Of a DNA stretch of 64,000 bases, positions 43,080-53,091 are shown piece by piece. Numbering within the stretch: position 1 is the stretch's first letter; each line of letters starts with the position of its first letter. The translations under genes and the position numbers were made by a program. The stretch is from Flavobacterium sp. KACC 22763 (GTDB lineage Bacteria > Bacteroidota > Bacteroidia > Flavobacteriales > Flavobacteriaceae): positions 2,480,001-2,544,000 of the forward strand of contig NZ_CP117879.1 of NCBI RefSeq assembly GCF_028736155.1, given 5' to 3'. A model generated the notes under the pieces. That model worked only from the letters and a program-made list of their open reading frames with translations, did no database searches and had not been told where the DNA came from.

Positions 43080-44981
43080 ATGCTTAAACAGATAGTTTTC
43101 GCACTAGTTGCGTTATTTTTTTCAAATATAATTTTCGCTCAGCAGGATATGACTGAGCTGCGCAGAAAGTTTGACGAGTTCTCAGTACAAAAAAAGGGAT
43201 TGAATGAAACCATTAAAATTGATGTTTCTGGACTTACTCTTCACGATTTTATTGCATCTATAGCAGAAGAGCATCAATTAAATGTCGATGTGGATACTGA
43301 ACTGAACCAACCTGTAGCAAACAACTTTTTTGATGTAACGGTAAAAGATGTTTTTATTCATCTTGCTCAAAAATATGACATCGATGTTTCTTTTATGAGC
43401 AATATCATTGTTTTTAAGAAAAGAAAAGTTGTCGCAGTAGTAGAGAAAAAGCAACCAAAAGTTATTGATGTAACTTATAATCCGCAAAACGATTTCTTAT
43501 CCGTAAAACTTGAAAATGACACCCTGTCTGCCGTTGCCAAAGCTATTATTGATAAATCTGGAAAAAACCTCATCTTAGCGCAAGACATCAAAAGCATAAG
43601 AGTTTCTTCTTATGTGCTAAACCGTCCATTTGATCAGGTTATCGAAATGATGGCAAAATCAAATGATTTAAGTGCTGTAAAAGATGATAATGGTATTTAT
43701 TTTTTGCAAAAAAGCACAGCACAAAATTCTACTTTAGCTACAACCGCAAAAGCGAAACAGCCAAAAGTAAGTCTTGGCGTTCCTGGATATTATGAAGTAA
43801 ACATTAACAAAAATGGCTTTCTGCAGATTAGCGCTTACATCGCTGATGCATCAGATTTATTGACTGAAGCGGCAGAAAAACTTCATATCAATTATTTTTT
43901 ATATAATAAACCCGAAAATGAAAAAACAACGTTATCTGCAGATAATCTGACTTTTGATGATTTGCTGGCGCATATTTTTAAAGGAAAAAAATACACTTTC
44001 AAAAAGCAGGGCGACATCTATCTTATCGGAGAAGAAGCTACTGAAGGCTTAAGAATAACAGAAATGATTCAGCTGGAAAATAGATCAATTGAATCTGTGC
44101 TTCCTACTCTTCCTAAGATTTTTTCAGAAAAACTGGAAATAAAAGAATTCATAGAATTGAACGGATTAATCGTGTCAGGTTCAAGATCTATACTTGAAGA
44201 ATTAAAAGTTTATATTAAACAGATTGACAAAGTTGTTCCGATGGTCCAGATCGAGGTAATTATTGTTCAATACAATAAGGCTTATGATATTCAGACTGGA
44301 ATGAAAGCTGGTCTTGACAAAATAAATAAAGTTTCAACTAGTGGGGTGCTTTTTCCAAATTCAGATGTAACATTAAATGGCTCATCTGTAAACAGTTTGA
44401 TAGATGCTTTTAATGGTTTCGGGCTTTTTAAATTAGGAAAAGTAACGGAGTCTTTTTATTTAAACTTAAAACTGCTTGAAAACAATTCTGCCTTAAAAAT
44501 AGAGTCAACACCTAAAATTGCAACTATCAGCGGACACGAAGCAAAATTGTCTATTGGAGAAACAAGCTACTATTTTGAACAAAATAACAGACTGATAAAC
44601 AACAATATAGGAAATGACATTCTAAATTCTGGAACTTGGAAATCTACAGATGCAAATCTTAGCGTTTCTATAAAGCCTTATGTTTCTACAGACGAAAATG
44701 TTACTTTGACAATTGCTGTAGAAAAAAGCTCATTCTTAGCAAGAGTTGGAGAAGATGCACCTCCAGGAAAAGCAACGCAAAAATTTGAATCTTTAGTAAG
44801 AGTTAAAAATAGCGAGATGATTTTATTGGGTGGTTTGGATGAATTGAAAAAAGAAAATTCTGGAACGGGAACACCACTGCTTTCAAGAATTCCGGTTGTC
44901 AAATGGTTCTTTAGCAGCAGGAAAAAAGGAAAAAGTGATTCGAAGCTTCACATTTTTATTAAACCAACAGTTATTTATTAA
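43080..44981 (+). CDS. Secretin GspD/PilQ-like outer-membrane channel
   Basis: 633 residues. Signal peptide 1-20 (FALVALFFSNIIFA). N0/STN-like domain at about 48-110 (LTLHDFIASIAEEHQLNVDV; TVKDVFIHLAQKYDI), then further N-domains. The C-terminal secretin domain starts near 395 (VPMVQIEVIIVQYNKAYDIQ) with the typical VESTPKIAT-like LKIESTPKIATISGHEAKLS and the closing MILLGGLDELKKENSGTGTP, then LLSRIPVVKWFFSSRKK. It forms the outer-membrane pore of the T2SS-like machine. Confidence 0.92.
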   Translation: MLKQIVFALVALFFSNIIFAQQDMTELRRKFDEFSVQKKGLNETIKIDVSGLTLHDFIASIAEEHQLNVDVDTELNQPVANNFFDVTVKDVFIHLAQKYDIDVSFMSNIIVFKKRKVVAVVEKKQPKVIDVTYNPQNDFLSVKLENDTLSAVAKAIIDKSGKNLILAQDIKSIRVSSYVLNRPFDQVIEMMAKSNDLSAVKDDNGIYFLQKSTAQNSTLATTAKAKQPKVSLGVPGYYEVNINKNGFLQISAYIADASDLLTEAAEKLHINYFLYNKPENEKTTLSADNLTFDDLLAHIFKGKKYTFKKQGDIYLIGEEATEGLRITEMIQLENRSIESVLPTLPKIFSEKLEIKEFIELNGLIVSGSRSILEELKVYIKQIDKVVPMVQIEVIIVQYNKAYDIQTGMKAGLDKINKVSTSGVLFPNSDVTLNGSSVNSLIDAFNGFGLFKLGKVTESFYLNLKLLENNSALKIESTPKIATISGHEAKLSIGETSYYFEQNNRLINNNIGNDILNSGTWKSTDANLSVSIKPYVSTDENVTLTIAVEKSSFLARVGEDAPPGKATQKFESLVRVKNSEMILLGGLDELKKENSGTGTPLLSRIPVVKWFFSSRKKGKSDSKLHIFIKPTVIY

Positions 44982-44983
44982 AA

Positions 44984-46171
44984 ATGATCGCCACTTTATC
45001 TAAATTCATAAAAATAAACGATTTGAATGTCGTTGGCGTAATCAAAAAAGAGGGTTACGAAATTTATAATCTGCTTACTGTAAAAAAGAAGGCAAACAAA
45101 ATTTCTATTGTTTCAAAACAGACCTTTGAGACTTTTGATGCTTTAATAAAAACTACAGATAAAAAACTGCCTATTTTACTTGTTATAGAAGGAAAAGGAG
45201 TTTTAAACAAAGAAATAAATTTTGACAATGAAACCGATTTAAACTGGCAGAAAAATATTGATTTTAACACCATTTTTTACACCGATATAAAAGGAGCAAA
45301 CTCCAATTTTATAAGTTTCTGCAGAAAAAATATTGTAGAAGAAAGCATTACTCAATTTCAAAAAAACGGCTTTCAGGTGATCGACATTTATATTGGTTCA
45401 TTTCTGGGCGCGTTACTAAATAATGTGCTAAAAAGAGATGTTTTGTATTCAACTGATATTAAACTTGAGTTTGAAAATGAGATCATTTCCGGTTTCTCAA
45501 AACAGAATGAAACTGTAGCTAACGTTAATTATCAAATTGGCGAAGAAACAGTATCAAATGTTTTCCTGCCATTATACGGCTCTGTTATTCATTTTTTTGT
45601 TAAACCAAAAGAAGTTTCTAAAACAATAAATTCCAATTTAAACAATGAAGAACTAATCTACAAGAAAGCTTTCAATTTTCTTGGCGTAGCAATGCTTGCA
45701 GGTTTTCTTTTGAGTTTAATGATCAGCTATTTTCTGATTCAGTATTATGGCACAAAAAATTCTGAACTCAACCTTCAGACTGTTTATTCGAATCAATCTT
45801 ATCAGTTGATATTAGATTTGGAAGCCCAAAAAGAAAAGAAACTCAATCTCTTAAAAGAATCTGGAGTCTTGTCTTCAAAATTTTTCTCTTTCTATAGCTA
45901 CGAGATTATGCAGACTGTTCCAAGTGCAATTTCATTGACAGAATTAAATATTGCTCCTTTAAAAGAAGAATACAAAGAGAACAAAAAAGCTTTATTTGAT
46001 AGCGGTACAATTATTATAAAAGGCGAAACATATCAGGAATCATCATTTAATTCCTGGCTTGAAAATTTGAAAAAAATGGATTGGCTGCAACGTTTTGAAA
46101 TTGTTAGCTTAAAAAAAGACAAAAAGAACAAGTCGGTATTTGAAATAAAAATCATTCTTAAAAATGTTTGA
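44984..46171 (+). CDS. GspL (PilM/PilN)-like assembly-platform protein
   Basis: 395 residues: a cytoplasmic domain of about 225 residues, one membrane helix (about 229-254, FLGVAMLAGFLLSLMISYFL) and a periplasmic coiled coil plus ferredoxin-like domain (TVPSAISLTELNIAPLKEEY, then GETYQESSFNSWLENLKKM). That layout and position after the secretin fit GspL or PilN-type proteins. Sequence identity is low, so the call rests on architecture and neighbours. It overlaps the next gene by 8 bases. Confidence 0.65.
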   Translation: MIATLSKFIKINDLNVVGVIKKEGYEIYNLLTVKKKANKISIVSKQTFETFDALIKTTDKKLPILLVIEGKGVLNKEINFDNETDLNWQKNIDFNTIFYTDIKGANSNFISFCRKNIVEESITQFQKNGFQVIDIYIGSFLGALLNNVLKRDVLYSTDIKLEFENEIISGFSKQNETVANVNYQIGEETVSNVFLPLYGSVIHFFVKPKEVSKTINSNLNNEELIYKKAFNFLGVAMLAGFLLSLMISYFLIQYYGTKNSELNLQTVYSNQSYQLILDLEAQKEKKLNLLKESGVLSSKFFSFYSYEIMQTVPSAISLTELNIAPLKEEYKENKKALFDSGTIIIKGETYQESSFNSWLENLKKMDWLQRFEIVSLKKDKKNKSVFEIKIILKNV

Positions 46172-46685
46172 AAATTACTCTTATAAGCAAAAATTTTATG
46201 CATTGATCATAATCTTTTTTATGTTATCGATAACGGCATACAAACGATCTTTTCACACTCTGTTTGAGGTTATTTCAGAATATCGCATGCTTTCAAAAAA
46301 GGCTGACGATATCAATAAAAAAGCAAAAAACAACGGAACTCTTAAAAATGATGTTGAATATCTAGACAAAATAATCGGTAAAGAGGGTGTTACAAAAGAA
46401 ATGGTTCAGCAAGGTATAATTGGTTTTGCATCAGCTGCTCCAGGAGTTTCAATAAACGATTTAAAGCCTATTCATGATTATCCAGAAACTGATTACCATG
46501 TTATAACCAATCAACTGGATGTTACTGGAAATGCAAACCAATTACTAGAACTGGCTTATAATTTTGAAAAAAAGTTCGATTATTCAAGAATGGTCAGCCA
46601 AAATTTTTACACAACTAAAAAAAATAATAAATCTGAAGTTTTACATTTAAAAATGATTTTTCAAAACTATGAAAACACTAAATAA
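46164..46685 (+). CDS. GspM/PilO-like assembly-platform protein
   Basis: 173 residues: short cytoplasmic start, one membrane helix (about 10-27, KFYALIIIFFMLSITAYK), a coiled coil (YRMLSKKADDINKKAKN), then a periplasmic ferredoxin-like domain (VITNQLDVTGNANQLLELAY, then NFEKKFD). This is the GspM/PilO layout and it follows the L-like gene with overlap. The stop region overlaps the next gene. Confidence 0.65.
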   Translation: MFENYSYKQKFYALIIIFFMLSITAYKRSFHTLFEVISEYRMLSKKADDINKKAKNNGTLKNDVEYLDKIIGKEGVTKEMVQQGIIGFASAAPGVSINDLKPIHDYPETDYHVITNQLDVTGNANQLLELAYNFEKKFDYSRMVSQNFYTTKKNNKSEVLHLKMIFQNYENTK

Positions 46686-47622
46686 AATTATATTAATCAG
46701 CCTTTCAATTTTTATGTTCTCATGCGAAGATATTCTTGAAGAAGACATTACCAACGATATTGTACAGATTATTTCGCCAACAAAAGATGCTGTTATTGAA
46801 AGCAATGTAGTCAATTTTAAATGGAACAGCCTAAAAGGTGCCGACAAATATCGCATTCAGATATTTGAAGAAGACCAAGTTCTTATCTTAGATTCTCTTA
46901 CTACAAAGACAAATTTAACTTTGCCTCTTGAAGCAGGAAGTTACATTTGGCGCGTAAGAGCTGAAAATTATGCTTATCAGTCTACGTATTCTTTCCCGTC
47001 AAATTTTGCAACGAATATTCCAGATGATCTAACAAATCAGCAGGTTATATTGCTAACTCCAGACAGTGATAAATATTTAAATTTTACAAATGTCACTTTA
47101 AGCTGGCAACCATTGGATAAAGCCACTTCATATAGCGTCAGAGTTGTAAATACAGCAACGGGTCAGGAAGTTTATCCTCTAACTGAGGTAACAGACACTT
47201 CAGTAACATTAGATCTGCCACAGCTTGCTGATGGAAATTATGAATGGAGGGTAAAAGCTAAAAATGCTGAAAGCGAAACAAAACAGTATGGCGCAAAAAA
47301 ATTCAATATTGATACAACAGCTCCAAATCAGCCAAAGAACACGCTTCCGGCTGACAACTCAACTCAGACGGTTAATACAGCTGTTAACTTGACATGGTCT
47401 ATTGCTGCAGATACTGGAACTATAAAATCGCCTATATCTTATGTGGTAGAAATTGCTACTGATGTAGATTTTAATTCCATTATCCAACCTTTAAACAGTA
47501 ATACAACATCGCTGCAATATACATTTGCCAATGCTGGAACTTATTATTGGAGAGTGAGAGCAGTTGATCTTGCTGGAAACAAAGGAACCAATAGCACAGG
47601 ATTTAAGATTACAGTAAATTAA
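46669..47622 (+). CDS. Lipoprotein with fibronectin-III-like domains in the T2SS-like operon
   Basis: 317 residues. Lipobox MFSC puts the lipidated Cys at residue 19. Three FnIII-like domains span about 34-115, 127-214 and 220-317; each has the W...A.SY..R/E core and a closing strand Y-x-W-R-V-R/K-A (SYIWRVRAENY, NYEWRVKAKNA, TYYWRVRAVDL). No pilotin is recognised elsewhere in the operon, so an outer-membrane role such as supporting the secretin is possible; this is inference. It lies between the M-like and C-like genes. Confidence 0.75.
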   Translation: MKTLNKIILISLSIFMFSCEDILEEDITNDIVQIISPTKDAVIESNVVNFKWNSLKGADKYRIQIFEEDQVLILDSLTTKTNLTLPLEAGSYIWRVRAENYAYQSTYSFPSNFATNIPDDLTNQQVILLTPDSDKYLNFTNVTLSWQPLDKATSYSVRVVNTATGQEVYPLTEVTDTSVTLDLPQLADGNYEWRVKAKNAESETKQYGAKKFNIDTTAPNQPKNTLPADNSTQTVNTAVNLTWSIAADTGTIKSPISYVVEIATDVDFNSIIQPLNSNTTSLQYTFANAGTYYWRVRAVDLAGNKGTNSTGFKITVN

Positions 47623-47624
47623 GA

Positions 47625-48134
47625 ATGGCTAAAAAGAAAATTAATATAGTTCTAATTATTGTAGTTCTAGGTCTATGGGGAACCGTAGGCTTTAGAACTA
47701 TTAACCGATATTTTGGAAACAGCGATGTCAATTTAAGTGCTGAAGGGCACAATAGTGATATTTCTTTAAAGAAAATCAATAAGGATACTTTTGAATTAAA
47801 AAAAATTGGCCGTGATCCTTTTTTAAACAAGCAGTTTGTCGAAAAACCTTCATTTACAGCTTCTGTCTCTTATCATGCGCCAGTCAGAAAAGCGATAAAA
47901 CCATCAGCACCCGTTCTAAAACCAAAGTTCGATATTCCTTGGCCACAATTACAATATTTTGGATATTTAAAGTCAAATGATGTAGAATTAGTTTTATTGA
48001 AAATAGATTCGAAACTGCACAAACTGAAACTGAATGATGAAGTAAATGGCTTAATCGTAAAGAAAAAATTTAAAGATTCTATTGAAGTCGTCTTCAATTC
48101 GCAAAGCAAAATAATACATGCAAAAAAAAGCTGA
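47625..48134 (+). CDS. GspC/PilP-like periplasmic connector
   Basis: 169 residues: one membrane helix (about 6-24, INIVLIIVVLGLWGTVGF), then RDPF (63-66), a proline-rich linker and a C-terminal beta domain (LQYFGYLKSNDVELVLLKID, then KLHKLKLNDEVNGLIVKK). The RDPF motif followed by a small HR-type beta domain is characteristic of GspC/PilP, which links the inner platform to the secretin N0 domain. Last gene before a strong terminator. Confidence 0.75.
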   Translation: MAKKKINIVLIIVVLGLWGTVGFRTINRYFGNSDVNLSAEGHNSDISLKKINKDTFELKKIGRDPFLNKQFVEKPSFTASVSYHAPVRKAIKPSAPVLKPKFDIPWPQLQYFGYLKSNDVELVLLKIDSKLHKLKLNDEVNGLIVKKKFKDSIEVVFNSQSKIIHAKKS

Positions 48135-48197
48135 TTTATTCTACTACTATTTTTGAAACAGTACTATATAAATAGCAAAAATTATGTCCTTTCATTA

Positions 48198-48230
48198 AAA
48201 AGTCCTAATCAAAGATTAGGACTTTTATTT
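48198..48230. terminator. Strong bidirectional terminator between the T2SS-like operon and the sulfatases
   Basis: AAAAGTCCTAATC (48198-48210) and GATTAGGACTTTT (48214-48226) form a 13-bp stem with an AAA loop, followed by ATTTTG. It sits between convergent genes and has A/T arms suited to both strands. Confidence 0.9.
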
Positions 48231-48281
48231 TGTAACTTTAAAAATATTCTTAATCCTTAAAAAGCATATCACAAAAAAACT

Positions 48282-50657
48282 TTATTTTGAATAAGTAATT
48301 TTTGTTTTTCCAATTTTTCCATTGAATGAAAATGGCGCTTGATCAAAGTAGTCTAAGGAAACAGGAGAATCTAGATCGGTTCCTATGTCAAAAGTGGCAT
48401 TTGACGTAAAATGAAGAGACATGGCTGTAGGAACGGTTCCTTGTCCAACTGTTCCTCCATTTACTTTCAATATCACATTCATAGCACCGCCAATTTTATC
48501 GGCCAGTTTTGACTCGACTTCGATTTTTATTTTACCTTTTGGCAGTTTATCTTTCGATTTAATTTTAGTGCGCTGTACTTCAAACAAATTAAACTCATAG
48601 TTTAAATAGCCATCTTTTACATAGCAGGTAACGCCTCCCGAAAATCCTGCAAGTGCGTACAGTACTCCATTTGCATTTTCAGGAACTTCTACGTCCATAG
48701 TTACTATACTGCTCACTTTACCTAATTTCGGAGCTGCCGATTCTGGCATGCCTTTTATTGGCAAATCAAAAGTCCACTCGGTTAGTGGCGAAGATGGCGC
48801 GTCTTCTGGATGATACAACGCAGTAGACCATAATCCGCCTCCTATTGGCAGGTTTTTATTTTTTGCTGATTCCGTTAAAAACAAAGCTTTCATCTCTTCC
48901 AGTTTTTTAGGCTCTTTTGCTGCCAAATCAACAGCCTGAGACCAATCCTGATCTAGATTATACAACTGCCAAGTATCTGTAAGTGGTGACCACTGTTTAA
49001 TGCCTTTCGGGATTCCTCCTACCCATGGTTCTCTTGGGCCTCTGGCACTTGCAAACCAACCATCCTGATAGATTCCCCGACTTGCCATTATATCAAAAAA
49101 CTGCGTGTGGCGTGTGCCTTTTGCTTTCGGGTCGGTGAAAGTGTACACCATGCTTACTCCGTCTAATTCATCCTGTGCAAAACCATTCACTACTTTTGGG
49201 GCAGAAATTTTGTCGATTTCATATATAGTTGGCGCAATATCAATTACATGATGAAACTGTGGCCTTGGTGTTTTATCATGTTTGATTCCTTTTTTCCATG
49301 AAATAGCCATAGGTTGGCGTGTTCCTCCAAAATAAGCTCCCTGCAGTTTTGTTCCCTGATATGGAGTACTTGTTGCCCATGCCCAGCCAGCATTAAACAT
49401 ATTATCCGTTTTTGGTCCTCCAAGCACATCTAAACCTCCTAATTCATTTAGAGCCGTAATATGCTGTTCTATTTTGGTCGGAATTGCATTTTGCGCCAAT
49501 TGTTCACTGATCGTACCATTTAAACCTTCTGCAGACGAACCATTGTCTCCCCAAATATAAATTATAATGGTATTATCTAGCTCTCCCAATTTTTCGATTT
49601 CATCGATAACTCTTCCAGCATTAAAATCGGCATGTTCTGCAAAACCAGCCCATATTTCCATAAGACGACGCTGAAAAGGCTTTTCTCCTTCTGGAATATT
49701 TGCCCACGAAGTCATAGATTCTGCTCTTGGAGTAAGTAGTGTATTCTGCGGAATCCATCCAAGTTCTTTTTGGCGTTTGAATACTCTTTCGCGGTAAGCG
49801 TCCCATCCGTCATCAAATTTCCCTTTGTATTTATCTGCCCATTCTTTCATCACATGATGTGGCCCGTGAGCGGCACCTGGCGCCCAATACACAAAAAATG
49901 GCTTTTCAGGCGCGTATGCTTTTTGCTCTCTCAGCCAAAGCACGGCATCATCAGCCAGATCTTCTGATAAGTGGTAATAATCGTGTCCTCCAGAAGTTTT
50001 CGGATGTTCTACATAAGTGGTATTTCGCACCAAAGTAGGTTCGTATTGTGAAGCTTCTCCTGCAAGGAAACCATAAAAATATTCGAATCCATAACCTGTT
50101 GGCCAATAATCAAACGGTCCTTTTGAGGTAATTTGTTCTTCGGGCGTATTATGCCATTTTCCGAATGCTGCTGTATTATAGCCGTAATCTTTTAATATCT
50201 CAGCCATTGTCGCAGAACTCTTTGGAATAGTTCCGCTAAAACCATCAAAATCATTCGCAATCGCGGCAATCTGACCGTTACCTACTCGGGTATGATTACG
50301 CCCCGTAAGCAGTGAGGCGCGCGTTGGCGAACACATAGCTGTTGAATGAAAACGATTATATGAAATTCCTGTATTGGCTACTCTGGACAATGTTGGCGTG
50401 TTTATTTCTCCGCCATAAGTTGAAGGAGCTCCGGGACCTGCATCATCCATCAATATTATTAAAATATTCGGCGCATCTGCTGGCAAATGTTTAGGCTCTA
50501 TTCTTTTTTTGTAAGTTGATGTTTCAATTGTTACTCCAGCTTGTGAAGCTGAAGGAGCTGGAGGAAATGGCAAAACGTCCTGTGCATTTGCATAAAACAT
50601 AAATAAAATATTTATGCCAAAAAAGAAAATCAGCTTTGCATATTTTTTAGTTTCCAT
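48282..50657 (-). CDS. Arylsulfatase-type sulfatase, exported (791 aa)
   Basis: Signal peptide 1-25 (FFFGINILFMFYANA). Sulfatase domain with metal motif ILMDDAGPG (Asp71, Asp72), the maturation motif CSPTRASLLTGR (Cys109 becomes formylglycine), and GDNGSSAEG. A C-terminal beta-sandwich follows from about 640 (VTMDVEVPENANGVLYALAG). The family hydrolyses sulfate esters. The substrate is unknown; the size and extra beta domain match large Bacteroidota and proteobacterial arylsulfatases. The first residues, METKKYAKL, are identical to those of the next sulfatase, a sign of tandem duplication. No formylglycine-generating enzyme is in the window. Confidence 0.93.
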   Translation of the reverse strand: METKKYAKLIFFFGINILFMFYANAQDVLPFPPAPSASQAGVTIETSTYKKRIEPKHLPADAPNILIILMDDAGPGAPSTYGGEINTPTLSRVANTGISYNRFHSTAMCSPTRASLLTGRNHTRVGNGQIAAIANDFDGFSGTIPKSSATMAEILKDYGYNTAAFGKWHNTPEEQITSKGPFDYWPTGYGFEYFYGFLAGEASQYEPTLVRNTTYVEHPKTSGGHDYYHLSEDLADDAVLWLREQKAYAPEKPFFVYWAPGAAHGPHHVMKEWADKYKGKFDDGWDAYRERVFKRQKELGWIPQNTLLTPRAESMTSWANIPEGEKPFQRRLMEIWAGFAEHADFNAGRVIDEIEKLGELDNTIIIYIWGDNGSSAEGLNGTISEQLAQNAIPTKIEQHITALNELGGLDVLGGPKTDNMFNAGWAWATSTPYQGTKLQGAYFGGTRQPMAISWKKGIKHDKTPRPQFHHVIDIAPTIYEIDKISAPKVVNGFAQDELDGVSMVYTFTDPKAKGTRHTQFFDIMASRGIYQDGWFASARGPREPWVGGIPKGIKQWSPLTDTWQLYNLDQDWSQAVDLAAKEPKKLEEMKALFLTESAKNKNLPIGGGLWSTALYHPEDAPSSPLTEWTFDLPIKGMPESAAPKLGKVSSIVTMDVEVPENANGVLYALAGFSGGVTCYVKDGYLNYEFNLFEVQRTKIKSKDKLPKGKIKIEVESKLADKIGGAMNVILKVNGGTVGQGTVPTAMSLHFTSNATFDIGTDLDSPVSLDYFDQAPFSFNGKIGKTKITYSK

Positions 50658-50693
50658 AAAAGGCAGTTTAATTATTTAAATCTTATTGGTTCA

Positions 50694-53042
50694 TTACAAC
50701 AAATTCACTTTTACACTATTTATTTTTCCTTCAAATTTAAAAGGCGCTTTTTTATAATAGCGGATAGAAACCGGACCACCTAAATCTTCGCCAACATCAA
50801 AAGTTTCGCTGGCTGTAAATGCTACGGGAACCGTACGTTTCACTTCTCCTTTAGCATATTCTTTGCCATCTACTGTTATTGCAATTTCAGCTGGAGCTCC
50901 AGGTTTTGCAATAGTGGTTAAAACTTCTATTTTATGTTTTCCTGCGGGAATTTTTTCTGATGATTCAACATTATAGCGTTCAATAATCAGCATATTATAT
51001 TCATAAATCAATTTTCCGTTATCCATAAATAAAGTAACACCGCCACCAGAACCTCCAAGAGCATACAAAACTCCTGAACAGTTTTCTTTAATCTCAACAT
51101 CAGCAATTACTTTGTTGCTTTTTTTACCTAAACCAGGTGCGCTGAATTCAGGCATGCGTTTAGTATTTTTATCAAAAACCCATGAAGTATATGGTGCTTT
51201 AATAACATCTTCTGGATGAATTCTGAGCCATATTCCTGCACCAATTGGATAATCTTTATTCTTTTTCGCTTCTTCATTAAAAACCTCTTGAAGTTCTTTT
51301 AGTTTCTCAGGATTTTTAGAAGCCAAATCATTGTATTGTGTATAATCTTCTTTGATATTATAAAGCTCCCAGACATCTTTTGTTGAATCCCAATCAGCTA
51401 GACCTTTTTGTGCAGGAATCCACGGATATAAAGGGCCAAAAGTGCAGGCGTACCAACCGTCTTTATAAACTCCTCGGCTTCCGTTATTATCAAAAAACTG
51501 AACTTTAGATACTTCTTTTGCTTTGGCATCATTAAAAGTATATTTAAAACTCACACCATCTAAAGGCATTTGCTCAAAGCCATTCACCACTTTAGGTGCT
51601 TTAATATTTAAAACATCATAAATTGTTGGAACAATGTCATTTATATGATGAAATTGGCTTCTCGGCGTGCTGTCAGGTTTAATCATTTTTGGCCAGCGGA
51701 TAACCATTGCGTTCTGTGTTCCTCCAAAATGCGAAGCCACCAATTTAGTATGTTTAAAAGGTGTATTTCCTGCCCAAGCCCAAGCCGCATGATAATTATT
51801 TTCTAAAAGAGGCCCGCCAATTGCATCTAATCCGCCGAGTTTGTCTAAGGCATCCAATTGCTGCTGAATAGTATTTGAAACTCCGTTTTGAGCCAATAAT
51901 TCACTTATTGAACCATTCTGCCCTTCGGCACTTGAACCGTTATCGCCCCAAATAAAAAATACGATTGTATTATCCTTTTGTCCATTCGCTTCAAGCGCAT
52001 CTAAAACTCTACCCACTTCATGATCTGCGTGTTCTACATATCCTGCAAAAACTTCCATCATTCTAATTTGAAAAGCTCTTTCATTCTTCGGAATACTTTC
52101 CCATGAAGCCATTGTTTTGTCTCTCGCAGTCAGCATAGCACTTTTTGGAATCCAGCCTAATTCTTTCTGATGTTTAAATACTCTTTCGCGATAAGCGTCC
52201 CATCCGTCGTCAAATTTGCCTTTGTATTTATCTGCCCATTCTTTAAAAATATGATGTGGCGCATGACCGGCACCAGGTGCAAAATACAATAAAAAAGGCT
52301 TGTCTGCTGCGTAGGATTTATGCTGATTCATCCATTCAATGGCATGATCTGCCAAGTCAGTTGTTAGATGATATTTTTCATCTTTTGGAGGTTCAACTGG
52401 AGTGAAATCGTTTATGAGTCTTGGTTCATATTGAGAAGTTTCTCCAGCAAGAAATCCATAAAAATGCTGGAATCCGTAATTAACAGGCCAATAATCAAAT
52501 GGTCCTGTAACAGTGGTTTGATTGGCTGGTGTATTATGCCATTTTCCAAAAGCAGATGTACTGTAGCCATAGTTTTTTAGAACCTCAGCAACTGTAGCAG
52601 CTTCTTTAGGAATAATTCCAGTATAACCATCCCAATCCACGGCTCTTTCTGCAATTGTTCCGTTTCCTACATGAGTGTGATTTCTACCAGTTAATAGAGC
52701 AGCACGGCTCGGAGAACAGATTGACGTAGTATGAAATTCATTATAAGCAATTCCTTCTTTAAATACTTTGGTTAATGTTGGCGTATTGACACCTCCTCCA
52801 AAAGTTGAAGGCGTACCAAAACCTAAATCATCCATTAAAATAATAATAATATTTGGCGCATCTTTTGGCAGATGATCTGGCTGTGCTCTTCTTTTGTGCG
52901 TGCTTTCTGCCAACGTTTCATTGGCAATACTTGCACTCGGCACAGGCGGAAAAGGCAAAACGTCTTGTGCATTTACAAAAAAAATTGATAAAGCATTTAT
53001 ACTAAAAAAGAAAAACAGCTTTGCATATTTTTTAGTTTCCAT
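50694..53042 (-). CDS. Arylsulfatase-type sulfatase, exported (782 aa)
   Basis: Close paralogue of the 48282-50657 product: same signal peptide start, ILMDDLGFG (Asp71, Asp72), and [12 protein letters not shown] with Cys109 at the identical position. The C-terminal beta domain is present (DVEIKENCSGVLYALGGSGG). Codirectional with a 36-base gap, so the pair is probably co-transcribed. The substrate motif around the active site differs from its neighbour (TSICSPSR versus TAMCSPTR), suggesting related but distinct substrates. Confidence 0.93.
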   Translation of the reverse strand: METKKYAKLFFFFSINALSIFFVNAQDVLPFPPVPSASIANETLAESTHKRRAQPDHLPKDAPNIIIILMDDLGFGTPSTFGGGVNTPTLTKVFKEGIAYNEFHTTSICSPSRAALLTGRNHTHVGNGTIAERAVDWDGYTGIIPKEAATVAEVLKNYGYSTSAFGKWHNTPANQTTVTGPFDYWPVNYGFQHFYGFLAGETSQYEPRLINDFTPVEPPKDEKYHLTTDLADHAIEWMNQHKSYAADKPFLLYFAPGAGHAPHHIFKEWADKYKGKFDDGWDAYRERVFKHQKELGWIPKSAMLTARDKTMASWESIPKNERAFQIRMMEVFAGYVEHADHEVGRVLDALEANGQKDNTIVFFIWGDNGSSAEGQNGSISELLAQNGVSNTIQQQLDALDKLGGLDAIGGPLLENNYHAAWAWAGNTPFKHTKLVASHFGGTQNAMVIRWPKMIKPDSTPRSQFHHINDIVPTIYDVLNIKAPKVVNGFEQMPLDGVSFKYTFNDAKAKEVSKVQFFDNNGSRGVYKDGWYACTFGPLYPWIPAQKGLADWDSTKDVWELYNIKEDYTQYNDLASKNPEKLKELQEVFNEEAKKNKDYPIGAGIWLRIHPEDVIKAPYTSWVFDKNTKRMPEFSAPGLGKKSNKVIADVEIKENCSGVLYALGGSGGGVTLFMDNGKLIYEYNMLIIERYNVESSEKIPAGKHKIEVLTTIAKPGAPAEIAITVDGKEYAKGEVKRTVPVAFTASETFDVGEDLGGPVSIRYYKKAPFKFEGKINSVKVNLL

Positions 53043-53091
53043 TACAGGTCGTTTATTTTTTGTACATTAAAATTTATCTCAATAAAAAATA

